Shown here piece after piece: positions 8,521 to 17,905 of a stretch of 51,890 bases of DNA. The translations under genes and the position numbers were made by a program. Source of the stretch: Devosia sp. (lineage in GTDB: Bacteria; Pseudomonadota; Alphaproteobacteria; Rhizobiales; Devosiaceae); the NCBI RefSeq assembly GCF_030689745.1, contig NZ_JAUYGL010000175.1, positions 1 to 51,890 on the forward strand, in the 5' to 3' direction. Positions within the stretch are counted from its first letter, which is position 1. Each line of letters begins with the position of its first letter. Under the pieces are notes generated by a model that saw only the letters and a list, made by a program, of their open reading frames with translations, ran no database searches and was not told where the DNA came from.

Positions 8521-9347
8521 GCCTGGACCAGACAGCAGCAAGCCTGACCGCCACGCCGATCGCCGGGCCGCAGCCGATACTCAGCGCCCACAATCTGCAG
8601 AAGCGCTACGGCAAGGTGGTGGCGCTCGATCACGCCGATTTCGATCTGTACCCTGGAGAAATCCTGGCGGTGATCGGCGACAATGGTGCGGGCAAATCGA
8701 CCCTGATCAAGACGCTGTGCGGTGCGGTTATCCCCGATGCCGGTACTATCAAGCTTGATGGCTCGCCCATCGCCTTCAAATCGCCGATGGAGGCGCGGCT
8801 GGCCGGCATCGAAACGGTGTACCAGAATCTGGCCCTGTCGCCGGCGCTGTCGATTGCCGACAACCTGTTTCTGGGCCGCGAAATGCGCAAAAAAGGGCCG
8901 CTAGGCGACATTTTCCGCCTGCTCGACCGCTCCGGCATGAACCGGATCGCGCGCGAGAAGCTGACCGAATTGGGGCTGATGACCATCCAGAATATCGGCC
9001 AGTCGGTGGAAACGCTGTCGGGCGGCCAGCGACAGGGCGTTGCAGTGGCGCGCGCGGCGGCGTTCGGTTCGCGCGTGGTGATCATGGATGAGCCGACGGC
9101 GGCGCTGGGCGTCAAGGAAAGTCGGCGCGTGCTGGAACTGATGCTGGACGTCAAGCGGCGTGGGCTGCCGATCGTGCTGATCAGCCACAACATGCCCCAT
9201 GTGTTCGAGGTGGCCGATCGCATCCATATCCACCGGCTGGGCCGACGGATCGCGGTCATCAATCCCAAGGACCATACCATGTCCGATGCGGTGGCGATCA
9301 TGACCGGCGCGATGGAGCCGCCCGCGCAAGCGGCGTCAGCTTCGTGA
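8517..9347 (+). CDS. frcA: Sugar ABC transporter ATP-binding protein, FrcA type
   Basis: This is a 276-residue single-domain ATPase: Walker A GDNGAGKST at 54-62, signature LSGGQRQ at 167-173, Walker B VVIMDEPTAAL near 187-197, and the switch His in LISHNMPHV. It energises the FrcC permease on the cytoplasmic face. Unlike RbsA or XylG it has one nucleotide-binding domain, so it probably works as a homodimer, as FrcA does. The start overlaps the frcC stop by four bases. Confidence 0.93.
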   Translation: MSLDQTAASLTATPIAGPQPILSAHNLQKRYGKVVALDHADFDLYPGEILAVIGDNGAGKSTLIKTLCGAVIPDAGTIKLDGSPIAFKSPMEARLAGIETVYQNLALSPALSIADNLFLGREMRKKGPLGDIFRLLDRSGMNRIAREKLTELGLMTIQNIGQSVETLSGGQRQGVAVARAAAFGSRVVIMDEPTAALGVKESRRVLELMLDVKRRGLPIVLISHNMPHVFEVADRIHIHRLGRRIAVINPKDHTMSDAVAIMTGAMEPPAQAASAS

Positions 9348-9469
9348 TCTTGGACGCGGCAAAATAGCGTTTGCCGCCTTCGCCTCCCGGTCGTCCTGCG
9401 ATAGGGTGCGCGGGCCACCATGCCTTGCATTGGTCGCCGCTGTCTTGTCGATGCTCCGGGAACCTGATG

Positions 9470-10516
9470 ATGACCAAAGTCCGCGCCCTTGTCCTTGAAC
9501 GCCAGCACGAACTGGCCTTGCGCGAAATCGATCTGCCGCTCGAGGTCGGGCCCGGCATGGTCAAGATCGCCATCCACACGGTGGGGGTCTGCGGCTCGGA
9601 CGTGCACTACTATACCCATGGCAGGATCGGCCCGTTCGTAGTCAATGCGCCGATGGTACTGGGCCACGAGGCCGCTGGGGTGGTCAGTGAAGTTGGTGCC
9701 GGGGTGACCCATTTGCAGGTGGGCGACCGGGTCTGCATGGAGCCCGGCGTTCCCGACCCCAATTCGCGCGCCAGCCGGTTGGGCATGTATAATGTCGATC
9801 CTGCCGTGCAGTTCTGGGCGACGCCGCCGGTGCATGGCGTACTGACCGCCGAAGTGGTGCATCCGGCCAATTACACGTTCAAACTGCCCGATCATGTGAG
9901 CTTTTCCGAAGGCGCGATGGTGGAGCCGTTCGCAGTGGGCATGCAGGCGGCGGCCAAGGCGCGGATCACCCCGGGCGACACCGCGGTGGTGCTGGGCGCT
10001 GGGCCGATTGGCACCATGGTGGCGCTGGCGGCGCTGGCGGGCGGCTGCGCCCGGGTTATCGTGGCCGACCTGGCCCAGCCCAAGCTCGACATTGCCGGAC
10101 AGTATCAGGGCGTCATCACCGTCAACATCCGCGACAGGGACGTTGTCGAGGCGGTCAGCGAACTCACCGAAGGCTGGGGTGCCGATGTGGTGTTCGAGTG
10201 CTCGGGCTCGCCGCACGCCTGGAAGACCATCATGGATTTGCCGCGCCCGGGTGGGGCGATCGTCGTGGTTGGCCTACCGGTTGAACCGGTAGCGGTCGAT
10301 ATTGCTGGTGCTTCGGTCAAGGAGTTGCGGATCGAGAACGTCTTCCGCTACGCCCATCAATATGACCGGGCCATCGCGCTGATCGGCTCGGGCAAGGTCG
10401 ATCTCAAGCCGCTGATCTCGGAGACCTTTGCCTTTGAAGATGCCAAAGCGGCGTTTGATCGCGCCGTTGAGGCGCGGCCAAGCGATGTGAAGCTCCAGAT
10501 CCGTGTCGCGCAGTAG
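9470..10516 (+). CDS. Zinc-type polyol dehydrogenase (xylitol/sorbitol dehydrogenase family)
   Basis: The 348-residue medium-chain dehydrogenase shows the catalytic zinc ligands Cys41 (GVCGSD) and His66-Glu67 (GHEAAG) and the nucleotide site GAGPIG. It should oxidise a polyol to a ketose with NAD. The structural-zinc cysteines normally found after MEPG are absent; that stretch reads [15 protein letters not shown], as in a rhizobial xylitol-dehydrogenase-like subgroup. The start is one of two adjacent ATGs (9467 or 9470), with a weak GGGA before them. It lies about 120 nt after frcA and probably acts on the imported substrate. Confidence 0.87.
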   Translation: MTKVRALVLERQHELALREIDLPLEVGPGMVKIAIHTVGVCGSDVHYYTHGRIGPFVVNAPMVLGHEAAGVVSEVGAGVTHLQVGDRVCMEPGVPDPNSRASRLGMYNVDPAVQFWATPPVHGVLTAEVVHPANYTFKLPDHVSFSEGAMVEPFAVGMQAAAKARITPGDTAVVLGAGPIGTMVALAALAGGCARVIVADLAQPKLDIAGQYQGVITVNIRDRDVVEAVSELTEGWGADVVFECSGSPHAWKTIMDLPRPGGAIVVVGLPVEPVAVDIAGASVKELRIENVFRYAHQYDRAIALIGSGKVDLKPLISETFAFEDAKAAFDRAVEARPSDVKLQIRVAQ

Positions 10517-10542
10517 CGGGCAAGCCCAAGAGAGGAAACAAG

Positions 10543-11328
10543 ATGGACCTGAATTTGCGCGACAAGGTTGCCGTCATTACCGGTGGTACGGTGGGGATCG
10601 GGCTGGCGGTGGCGGAGGGGTTGGCCGCCGAGGGCGCCAATCTGGTGCTGGTGGGCCGCAACAAGGAGCGGAACGATGCTGCGGCGGTGCGGATCGCCGA
10701 GCGGTTCAGCATCATCGCCACGGCGATTGCCGCTGACGTCGCGACAGCCGAGGGGTGCGACGCAGTCGTCAATGGCACCAAGCAAGCCTTTGGCGGCGCC
10801 GACATCTTGATCAACAATGCAGGCACGGGCTCCAACGAGACTATCGCCGAGGCCGACGACGCCAAGTGGCAGTATTACTGGGACCTGCATGTGATGGCGG
10901 CGGTGCGGCTGGCGCGCGGGCTGGTGCCGACGATGAAGGCGCGGGGCGGTGGCGTGGTGCTGCACAATGCTTCGATCTGTGCCGTCCAGCCGCTGTGGTA
11001 TGAGCCGATCTACAATACCACCAAGGCCGCCCTGATGATGTTTTCCAAGACGCTGTCAACCGAGGTGGTGGGCGACAATATCCGCGTCAACACGGTCAAT
11101 CCGGGTCTGGTGCTGACGCCGGACTGGATCAAGACCGCCAAGCAGATCGCCGGAGAGGATGGCTGGCAGGCCCACCTGCAGGGCGTCGCCAATGAGGCTG
11201 GCGGCATGAAGCGGTTCGCGACGCCGCAAGAGCTGGCCAATTTCTTTGTCTTCCTGTGTTCGGACAAGGCCAGTTATTCGACCGGCTCGACCTATTTCGT
11301 CGATGGCGGCTGGCTGCAGACGGTGTGA
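10543..11328 (+). CDS. SDR-family oxidoreductase
   Basis: This is a 261-residue classical short-chain dehydrogenase: cofactor loop TGGTVGIG at 13-20, NNAG at 91-94, catalytic Ser144, Tyr157 and Lys161 (YNTTK). Length is typical. The ATG has AGAGGA upstream. It follows the polyol dehydrogenase by 26 nt and is likely part of the same catabolic operon. The substrate is not identifiable from sequence. Confidence 0.9.
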   Translation: MDLNLRDKVAVITGGTVGIGLAVAEGLAAEGANLVLVGRNKERNDAAAVRIAERFSIIATAIAADVATAEGCDAVVNGTKQAFGGADILINNAGTGSNETIAEADDAKWQYYWDLHVMAAVRLARGLVPTMKARGGGVVLHNASICAVQPLWYEPIYNTTKAALMMFSKTLSTEVVGDNIRVNTVNPGLVLTPDWIKTAKQIAGEDGWQAHLQGVANEAGGMKRFATPQELANFFVFLCSDKASYSTGSTYFVDGGWLQTV

Positions 11329-11364
11329 CGCAGTTTCGGCGGATGGCGCGCCGGGTTCGAAAAT

Positions 11365-11386
11365 GGGCAAGGCCAACGGCCTTCCC
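11365..11386 (+). terminator. Hairpin after the SDR gene
   Basis: GGGCAAGGCC and GGCCTTCCC pair around a 3-nt loop with one mismatch, 36 nt after the SDR stop. There is no T-run, so this is at best a weak or Rho-assisted end of the sugar operon. Confidence 0.35.
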
Positions 11387-11462
11387 TGGCCGCTGCTGCA
11401 CCGGGAACGAATGATTGCTGCGCGGGTTTTGTCAGCATATTCAACAAGCTGGAAACACCACA

Positions 11463-11978
11463 ATGGATACTGGGAACGCCTTCGGTCTGGTGGAGACCTA
11501 TCTGCCGCAGCATATCATGGGCATTCGCCTGGTAATTGCCGCGGTGCTGAGCGGGCTCATTGGCTTTGAGCGCGAGTTGCACACTGCGGAGGCTGGGCTG
11601 CGCACCCATATTCTGGTGGGCGTTGCTGCGGCGCTGTTCACCATTCTGGCGTTCGAGATTTACCACACCCTGCCTGCAGGTGAGCAAAGCAGGGCTGACC
11701 CGATCCGCGCGGTCGAAGCGGTTACAGCGGGGATTGCCTTTTTGGGTGCGGGGGCAATCTTTCGCAGTGGTGCGGGTGTGCAGGGCCTGACGACCGGTGC
11801 GGGCATGTGGCTCGCGGGTGCGGTCGGTGTAGCGACCGCGCTGGGCTACTACGTTGTGGCGACGGGGGTGGCAGTGCTGGCGGTGATGGTGTTGGCCGCA
11901 CTGCGCGCCATCTCGCATCAGGTGATTGGCGCCGACCGTCGCAAGGTCGGTGAGAAGGTCGAGCGAAACGAGCGGTAG
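11463..11978 (+). CDS. MgtC/SapB-family membrane protein
   Basis: The 171-residue protein has about five membrane segments and the MgtC family hallmarks: LIGFERE near the start, RTHILVGVAAALF, and IAFLGAGAIFR followed by GLTTGAGMWLAGAVG. MgtC proteins help bacteria cope with low magnesium and interact with ATP synthase in some species; many chromosomal homologues are uncharacterised. The ATG at 11463 is preferred because the upstream in-frame stretch is not conserved-looking. The ribosome-binding site is weak (GGAA). Confidence 0.9.
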   Translation: MDTGNAFGLVETYLPQHIMGIRLVIAAVLSGLIGFERELHTAEAGLRTHILVGVAAALFTILAFEIYHTLPAGEQSRADPIRAVEAVTAGIAFLGAGAIFRSGAGVQGLTTGAGMWLAGAVGVATALGYYVVATGVAVLAVMVLAALRAISHQVIGADRRKVGEKVERNER

Positions 11979-12019
11979 CACACTTTTCAGCCTGCAATGA
12001 TGCCGGTCCGCTGGGCCGT

Positions 12020-12194
12020 GGGGAGAGGCAGGATTGTTGATTCAGGCACCCGAGGGACAAGTGCCAAACCATCGCTGCCTCTCCCCCCGTGCGCGCGCAA
12101 CGGGAGGTGTCGCGCTCGCGCTCGCCTGTACCTGACCCCCTTGGAGTAGGGCCGGCACCCCCTCTCAACCTGCGGTGTCCGCAAGGCAAGAGGG
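12020..12194. repeat. Structured non-coding region with two inverted repeats
   Basis: The 315 bases from 11979 to 12293 hold no credible gene. They contain a perfect 12-bp inverted repeat (GGGGAGAGGCAG at 12020-12031 with CTGCCTCTCCCC at 12075-12086), enclosing an inner GGCAC/GTGCC pair, and a second hairpin at 12160-12194 (CCCTCT...TGCGG / CCGCA...AGAGGG). This could be a dispersed palindromic repeat, an MgtC terminator or a small RNA. I cannot tell which from one copy. Confidence 0.45.
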
Positions 12195-12293
12195 TAGGAG
12201 GTGGCCGGAGGGACGCCTGGGAATGCAGGGCGGTTCGAAAACCGACTTGCAGCGCCCCGTCCGGCCGAGGCATGCAGCCTGTGGACGCAGGAG

Positions 12294-12740
12294 CTACATG
12301 CCAACTGCTTCGGGGCGCTGTGTCAGCGCCCAGAGTTCAACAATGTCTGCTGCCACGCGGTGATAGGCGTCGCGTTCGGCGTGGCGGACGAAAACCGCAG
12401 CAGCTCCATTTTCGAGCAAGGCGTGGCGGCTCTGCTCCCCAAGCCGGGGCGCCAGGACCACAACAGGAACGCCGCTGGCGCGCATTAGCTGCTGGACGGC
12501 GATCAAGAATTCGAGATTGGCCCCGCTATGGGCCTTGAGATCGACAATGATCAAGCCTGGTTGTTCGGGCGAGGCCTTGCCAAGGTCAGTCTGCAAGCGG
12601 GCGCGAGCGCTGACCGCATCGCCATAGTGCTGTATACTTGACGCGCCCTGGACCAGCAGCGCCCGTGTCAGCAGGTGGGCTGAGTGCACATCATCGTCAA
12701 TCAACGCCACAAATGACGTGTAATCCGCAGAGACGTTCAC
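12294..12740 (-). CDS. Orphan, degenerate response-regulator receiver protein
   Basis: The 148-residue protein has a single receiver-like domain: acidic pocket DDD at 15-17 and candidate phosphoacceptor Asp67 in IIVDLK. The switch Thr/Ser is replaced by Ala (VVVLAP), and the conserved Lys appears to be Arg119 (VFVRHAERD). There is no output domain. The GTG at 12740 is chosen because GAGG sits 6 nt upstream; a TTG at 12752 would absorb that site. It is divergent from the membrane TPR protein at 13018. Its regulation and partner kinase are unknown. Confidence 0.72.
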   Translation of the reverse strand: MNVSADYTSFVALIDDDVHSAHLLTRALLVQGASSIQHYGDAVSARARLQTDLGKASPEQPGLIIVDLKAHSGANLEFLIAVQQLMRASGVPVVVLAPRLGEQSRHALLENGAAAVFVRHAERDAYHRVAADIVELWALTQRPEAVGM

Positions 12741-13017
12741 CGCATACCTCAAAGAGCCGCTGTTGTGGCGCGGACAAGTGAATCATTGCAGCCGGTACGT
12801 ACGAATACGCACTGGCGATGATGTACCAACTGGGTGGTCAATGGTCTCAGAAGGGGCCTAGCCGACCGAGAATAATGTCGCATCAATGACGGCGACGACG
12901 GCCCTATGAGCCAATTTGCACGAGGTCGCTAGGCAAGTTCAGGTAAATCTGATGTAACTACAGCTTGCGTTTTACATGTAAAGCGCGACAGTCTGGCGAA
13001 CTGGTTCGGAGGTCGGT

Positions 13018-14766
13018 TTGGCCGCTTCAACGCAACAGCGCGAAACTATTCTGGGCGCTCTTGAGCAGTTGCTGGCATGGCCGGAGATTGCCCGCTCGCC
13101 GCAGTTGGGTAAATTTCTCGACTACATTGTACGGCTCAAACTGGACGGGGATGAGCAGTCAATCAAGGCGTATTCCATTGCGGTAGATGTGCTGGGGCGC
13201 CCGGCTGATTTCGATCCTCAATCAGACCCGATTGTGCGCGTGCAGGCGCGGCGATTGCGTACCCTGATCGACGAGTATTATCGTGGGCCGGGCAAAGATG
13301 ATTTGGTGCGGATTGCCTTGCCGGTGGGGCGCTACGTGCCGGAGTTCTGCATGGCAGAAGGGTCGGCCTATGCCGATGTGACGGCCAGCAAGGTCAACCA
13401 GATGGCAACACAGCCTGCGCCAGCGCGGGCACCGGCGACAGGCGGTGTGTATCTCTCGTGGTTTGCGCTCGCAGCAATATCGCTGGGCGCCTTGGTGATG
13501 AGCGTTGCGATCTTTGGACCGTTTCCCGGTCGGCCGGCGATCAGTACAGGCGGGTTGCAGCGTCCCAGCGTGCGGGTTGTCGAGTTCCAGAATCTTACCC
13601 GTCCGGACAGCGATGCACCCAAGGTGGCCGGCCTGGCTATCGAACTGGTGACCGATCTCGATCACTTCGAGGATATTGATGCCCGTTATGGCGGTGGCAG
13701 CGACCTGAGTATTGCGATCGCCGATGACGATGTCAGCGACTATGTTCTGACCGGTATCGTGCGCAAGGATCAGGCGCTGGTACAGTACAGCGCCATTCTC
13801 ACTGACAGCGGTACCGGCACGGTCGTGTGGAACCACGCCATCGCGGTGCCTGCCGCTGCCGCGACCCAGCCCGACGTGCTCGACGAGGTGTCACGCCGCC
13901 TCAGCCTCATTCTGGGCAGTCCGCGCGGGCCATTGCATGTCGAGGCGCGCGAGTCGCTGGCGCTGGCGCCGCCAGACAATGGCGCCAGCAGCCCTTATCT
14001 CTGCCGCATGCTGTTTCATCTCTACCGGGAAACCGGCACCACGGCGGCCGCCACGCTGACCGCTGACTGCATTGCGAGCTTGCCGGAAAGCGAGCGGGCG
14101 TCGGCGGCGGGCCTGGCGATGTCGGCGAGCCTGCTGGTCGAACAAGCTATTGGCCGCTCTGAGGAGCCGATGAGCCAGGTTGAACGCTGGCGCGCGGCCG
14201 AAGCCAGCCTGGATCAGGCCATCGTCCTGTCGCCCGTCAGCGCGTTTGTCTGGGAACAATATGGGCGGTTGCGCCAGGAAATGGGGCAGTTTGACACCGC
14301 CAGGATCGGTTACGATTCGGCCGTCCAGCTCAACTCGGCCAATGCGGATGCCCTGGCCAGCTATGCGCGGCTGTTGGCCTTTGGCGGCGACACCGCTGGG
14401 GCCGAGAGCATGGCGCGCGATGCAGTTGACGGGACGCCGGACCCACCAGATTGGTATTTCGGTGTGCCGGCCATGCTCGCGCTGCGGTCAGGCGACAATG
14501 CTCAAGCCATTGAGGATGCAGAACGCTATGCGCGGGCTGACCCCGAACTGGGACCAATTCTGGCCATCCTGGCCGGGCAGCGCAGCGGGGATGGCACCGT
14601 TGTCAATCGCTACCTGCCGCAGGTGCTCGATGTCGCCAGTTTTCGCGCCCAAGGCGTGTTGCCCCGATTGCGCGAGCGCGTGCAGGACCCGGTCTTGCTC
14701 GAACAGATCCGCGGGGCGCTGGTTGCTGCCGGGGCACCGGAGCAGGCGCTCAACGCTGCCTTTTAG
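13018..14766 (+). CDS. Membrane protein with N-terminal wHTH-like domain and C-terminal TPRs
   Basis: The 582-residue protein has a cytoplasmic N-terminal domain (about 1-110) with SPQLGKFLDYIV, FDPQSDPIVRVQARRLR and IALPVGRYVPEF, a module found at the start of many adenylate-cyclase-like or TPR proteins. One membrane segment follows at about 143-166, then a TolB/FlgO-like domain and helical TPR-like repeats (about 370-580). It starts at TTG with GGAGG five bases upstream. No cyclase catalytic domain is present. A membrane-bound regulator like CadC is plausible, but the ligand and targets are unknown. Confidence 0.8.
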   Translation: MAASTQQRETILGALEQLLAWPEIARSPQLGKFLDYIVRLKLDGDEQSIKAYSIAVDVLGRPADFDPQSDPIVRVQARRLRTLIDEYYRGPGKDDLVRIALPVGRYVPEFCMAEGSAYADVTASKVNQMATQPAPARAPATGGVYLSWFALAAISLGALVMSVAIFGPFPGRPAISTGGLQRPSVRVVEFQNLTRPDSDAPKVAGLAIELVTDLDHFEDIDARYGGGSDLSIAIADDDVSDYVLTGIVRKDQALVQYSAILTDSGTGTVVWNHAIAVPAAAATQPDVLDEVSRRLSLILGSPRGPLHVEARESLALAPPDNGASSPYLCRMLFHLYRETGTTAAATLTADCIASLPESERASAAGLAMSASLLVEQAIGRSEEPMSQVERWRAAEASLDQAIVLSPVSAFVWEQYGRLRQEMGQFDTARIGYDSAVQLNSANADALASYARLLAFGGDTAGAESMARDAVDGTPDPPDWYFGVPAMLALRSGDNAQAIEDAERYARADPELGPILAILAGQRSGDGTVVNRYLPQVLDVASFRAQGVLPRLRERVQDPVLLEQIRGALVAAGAPEQALNAAF

Positions 14767-14806
14767 GGACATTGTTCGCTGACGGATCTGTGCCGCCGAT
14801 CTCGCG

Positions 14807-15139
14807 CTAATGGGGCGATGATTGCGAGAACAGGTTGATGACCATCACCCCTGCGACAATCAGGCCCATGCCGATCAGTGCGGGCAGGTCCAGCGTCTGG
14901 CCATGCGCGAAATAGGCAATCAGCGCAATCAGGACAATGCCGCTGCCCGACCAGATGGCGTAGGCAATACCCACGGGGATGGTCTGCAGGGCCAGCGAAA
15001 AGAAGTAAAAGGTGATGGCATAGCCTATCACCACGACCAAGGTCGGTACCAATTCGGTAAAGCCGTTGGAGGCCTTCAGGAATGAGGTGGCCACCACTTC
15101 GCCAATGATGGCTATGGCCAGAAGGACGGCGCCGTTCAT
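14807..15139 (-). CDS. Small multidrug resistance (SMR/EmrE-like) transporter
   Basis: The 110-residue protein has four membrane helices, with the membrane-embedded Glu at position 14 in [15 protein letters not shown] and the [14 protein letters not shown] motif of helix 3. SMR proteins exchange protons for lipophilic cations or guanidinium-like compounds as dimers. Its ATG overlaps the murD2 stop by four bases, so it is translated from a peptidoglycan-precursor operon. That link may be functional or incidental. Confidence 0.9.
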   Translation of the reverse strand: MNGAVLLAIAIIGEVVATSFLKASNGFTELVPTLVVVIGYAITFYFFSLALQTIPVGIAYAIWSGSGIVLIALIAYFAHGQTLDLPALIGMGLIVAGVMVINLFSQSSPH

Positions 15140-16437
15140 GTCAGCGGGGACGCAAAGAGCGCCTCGGCCAGTTCGATGAAACGCCGGCCGCGCTCCTCGA
15201 AGTTCTTGAACTGGTTGTAGGAAGGTGCGCCGGGCGACAGAATGACCGCATCGAATTGATCTCGCTTTGCATGCAGCATCTGCATGGCCGTCTCGAGATC
15301 GGGCGGGCTCAGCACCACTATGGAGGGCGCTGCATTTTGGGTCGCAGTGGCCAGACGCGTGCCTGTCACCGGCAGGCAGGCGAGGGTGGTTACCCCATAG
15401 CCAAGCAGCAGGCCTGCCAATTCGGTATAGTCCTGCTCGCGTTCGTGGCCGCCGGCGATCAGCGCCAGTCGCTGGCCGGGATAGGAAGCCAGCGCGGCCT
15501 TGGTGGCCTCGGGGGTGGTGGCGATGGAATCATCGACAAACAACGTGCCGCCAAAATTGTGCTCTTCGAGCCGGTGGGCCAGAGGCATGAACGCCGCAAT
15601 GCCCTGGACAATGCCATCCAGCGTGCCGCCAGCGGCGCGGGCGATTTGCGCGGCCAGCAGTGCATTGTCGAGATTGTGGGCACCCTTGAGCCGGGAGCGG
15701 GCGACTGCGGCGGTGATCGTCGCCTGGTCATCGCTGTTGAGATCGGGCAGCAGCCGGCGCGGGTCGCGGATGGCTTTGGCGACGAGCGCGTTGCGCCTGG
15801 CAGGCGCGCCCAGCGCCACCGGAAAGCCGCCATCGCGGTCAATCAGGTGCAGCTTGTCGTGATAATAGCGTTCGACGCTGCCGTGCCAGTCGACATGCTC
15901 GGGATAGAGGTTGGTCACGGCGGCGATGTCGGGCAGGAAATTCATGTCCGCTGTCTGGTAGCTCGACAGCTCGAAGATCACCACGGCGTGGGTGTCTGCG
16001 ATATCGAGCGGGGCCACCCCGACATTGCCGGCCAGACCCGCGTCAATGCCCGAGCGGGTCAGCATCAGATGGAGCAGGGTGGCAGTGGTCGATTTTCCCT
16101 TGGTACCGGTGATGGCGATCACGGTGCGGCCATCGCGAAACATATGGCCCCACAGGTTCAAATTGGAGGTGACGGCGATACCGGCATCGCGGGCGATGTC
16201 GAATACCGGCTTGTAGCGCGATACGCCGGGACTTTTGATGATATCGCCGAACCGGTGGGCGCGAATGGCGTCCTTGATGTCCTCGGGCGCCATGAAGGCG
16301 GTATCAGGGATATCGGCAGCACCGCTATCGACCGTTACAAATACCTCGAGATCGGGCTGGCTTGCCTTGAGAAAGGCGCGGGTGGAGAGTGCCTCGCGGC
16401 CGGCGCCGTAGAGCAGAATGGGTTCTTCAAACCGCAT
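15136..16437 (-). CDS. murD2: UDP-N-acetylmuramoyl-L-alanine--L-glutamate ligase (MurD2-type Mur ligase)
   Basis: The 433-residue Mur ligase has an ATP loop GTKGKST at 111-117 (Lys where classical MurD has Asn), IFELSSYQ and HRLEE. On its own it would be called MurD. Its overlap with murL indicates the variant described in Xanthomonas, in which MurD2 adds L-Glu rather than D-Glu to UDP-MurNAc-L-Ala. The start overlaps the murL stop by 11 bases, and the stop overlaps the SMR gene. Substrate stereochemistry is inferred from context. Confidence 0.8.
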   Translation of the reverse strand: MRFEEPILLYGAGREALSTRAFLKASQPDLEVFVTVDSGAADIPDTAFMAPEDIKDAIRAHRFGDIIKSPGVSRYKPVFDIARDAGIAVTSNLNLWGHMFRDGRTVIAITGTKGKSTTATLLHLMLTRSGIDAGLAGNVGVAPLDIADTHAVVIFELSSYQTADMNFLPDIAAVTNLYPEHVDWHGSVERYYHDKLHLIDRDGGFPVALGAPARRNALVAKAIRDPRRLLPDLNSDDQATITAAVARSRLKGAHNLDNALLAAQIARAAGGTLDGIVQGIAAFMPLAHRLEEHNFGGTLFVDDSIATTPEATKAALASYPGQRLALIAGGHEREQDYTELAGLLLGYGVTTLACLPVTGTRLATATQNAAPSIVVLSPPDLETAMQMLHAKRDQFDAVILSPGAPSYNQFKNFEERGRRFIELAEALFASPLT

Positions 16438-17758
16438 AGGCGGCTACCTTGGCGGCCAGGGCCGGGGGAATGTGATGATCGTGACTATCGGTCAGACATT
16501 CAGCCATGGCCGCTTGCAGCTTGGGTTCGCCATATTGAGCCAGCAGATCGGCCTTGATCGCGCGCACCACGGCAGCCTGGTGCCAGTCGGCATGGCGAGT
16601 CAGGGTGTAGAGGCAGGCTGCAGCTTCAAGAATTTCTCCGACACATTCCCAGGGCTTCTGGCCGGCCAGGCCTGCCAGTTCCCGAAATGAGGCTTCGTGT
16701 GCCGGATTGTCGAGCAGGTCCTTGCCGAAAATGGCGAGCAGACGTTCCTTGGGCATGAAGGGAGCAAAGATCAAAAAGACAAAATGGCATTTGGGACACT
16801 CGCCACACCACAGCGGGCCGTCATTGCCGGTCAGTCGGAAATTGCGATTGCAGCTGGAAAATACCCGGTCGAACCGGGTTTCGTGGGTGAAGAGGGACGC
16901 AATTCGCGCCTCCGAATAGGGACGCAGCAGCGAGAAGTATTTCAGCGCGCCGCCGGTTGCATCGCTCAGAATGGCGGCGATCAGCAGTTCGAAGCCCAGC
17001 GATTTGGAATATTGGTGGTTGGTCTCGCGACCGTCGAACTCGACATTGCCCTCGCTGGCCGAACGCTCATTGGAGAGCACGATCTGGTTATAGCCATAGA
17101 GGACCGCGCAGAGGGCGGCGATCATCGAGTTCATGGCAGTCGAAGGTACGTGTCCGTTGTAAAACCCGGGCTGCTGGCTCAGCCGGATCATTTCGGGGTC
17201 GAGCGTGCGGGTGGCATAAATCGGTGGCGTGCCGATGGTGGCGACCGAGGTCAGAATGGGACCCTTGGGGTTCACCGCAAAAGGGGTGAACGGAACGCCG
17301 GTATGGCTGAGCAGATCGACGCTGACCAAGGAGTCCTTGCCGCCGCCTATCGGCAGCAATGTGCGCTGGGGCAGGGTGATAGCCGGCTGGTGCTCACGGG
17401 TGTCATGGGGCGCGGTGATAGTCAGCTTGCCAAAGCGCAGCAGGTTGTTGCGGGCGTAGAACTCGCCCATCCCGTTCTCATAGACGTCGATGGCAAAGGC
17501 GCGCTCGGCCTCGTTCAATGCAATATCGGGGGCGGCGATCTCGAAGGGCGCCTTGAGCTTGAAATAGCTGACGCCCAGCACGATCGCGGTCAGATCGAGC
17601 AGCTTGCTGAAATTGGGACTGGCTGCGGCAGCTATGTCGGCGCCCTTGGGCAGATCCAGGGTCTCGACAAAGCGCAGCCCGTCCAGAGCATAGGCAAAGC
17701 GAGCCTGGCCAGTGGCTGGATCGAAATGGGGGCGCTCGATAAGAAATTGATCGGTCAA
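16427..17758 (-). CDS. murL: UDP-N-acetylmuramoyl-L-alanyl-L-glutamate epimerase
   Basis: The 443-residue protein carries a PP-loop-like motif GGGKDSLVS at about 138-146, SNERSASEGN, and a cysteine cluster CGECPKC. These match MurL, which uses ATP and magnesium to epimerise the terminal L-Glu of UDP-MurNAc-L-Ala-L-Glu to D-Glu. Gene order murL then murD2 supports the assignment. The only reasonable start is a TTG at 17758, without a clear ribosome-binding site. It is the first gene of the leftward operon. Confidence 0.85.
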   Translation of the reverse strand: MTDQFLIERPHFDPATGQARFAYALDGLRFVETLDLPKGADIAAAASPNFSKLLDLTAIVLGVSYFKLKAPFEIAAPDIALNEAERAFAIDVYENGMGEFYARNNLLRFGKLTITAPHDTREHQPAITLPQRTLLPIGGGKDSLVSVDLLSHTGVPFTPFAVNPKGPILTSVATIGTPPIYATRTLDPEMIRLSQQPGFYNGHVPSTAMNSMIAALCAVLYGYNQIVLSNERSASEGNVEFDGRETNHQYSKSLGFELLIAAILSDATGGALKYFSLLRPYSEARIASLFTHETRFDRVFSSCNRNFRLTGNDGPLWCGECPKCHFVFLIFAPFMPKERLLAIFGKDLLDNPAHEASFRELAGLAGQKPWECVGEILEAAACLYTLTRHADWHQAAVVRAIKADLLAQYGEPKLQAAMAECLTDSHDHHIPPALAAKVAAYAV

Positions 17759-17905
17759 AGCGGGTTACTCGCGGTTGATCGACATATAGGTGATTTGTGC
17801 GCCTGGGGGGAGAGGGGTCGCGATGTGCCGCATGTCGGAATCGTCGCAGACCGTTCGTCGCTGTGTTGAAAGGCCTGTTTGGCCAGGAAAACCAAGGAGA
17901 GAGAA

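Noticed and set aside
7384..8541. 385-codon minus-strand frame opposite the permease
   Set aside because: His/Gln/Asp-rich composition typical of an antisense reading of a membrane protein gene.
11987..12304. Minus-strand frame across the structured block
   Set aside because: The translation is low-complexity and Arg/Pro-rich, and the stretch is better explained by inverted repeats.
15256..17869. Long plus-strand frames opposite murD2 and murL
   Set aside because: They mirror the two enzymes, lack ribosome-binding sites and show no protein motifs.
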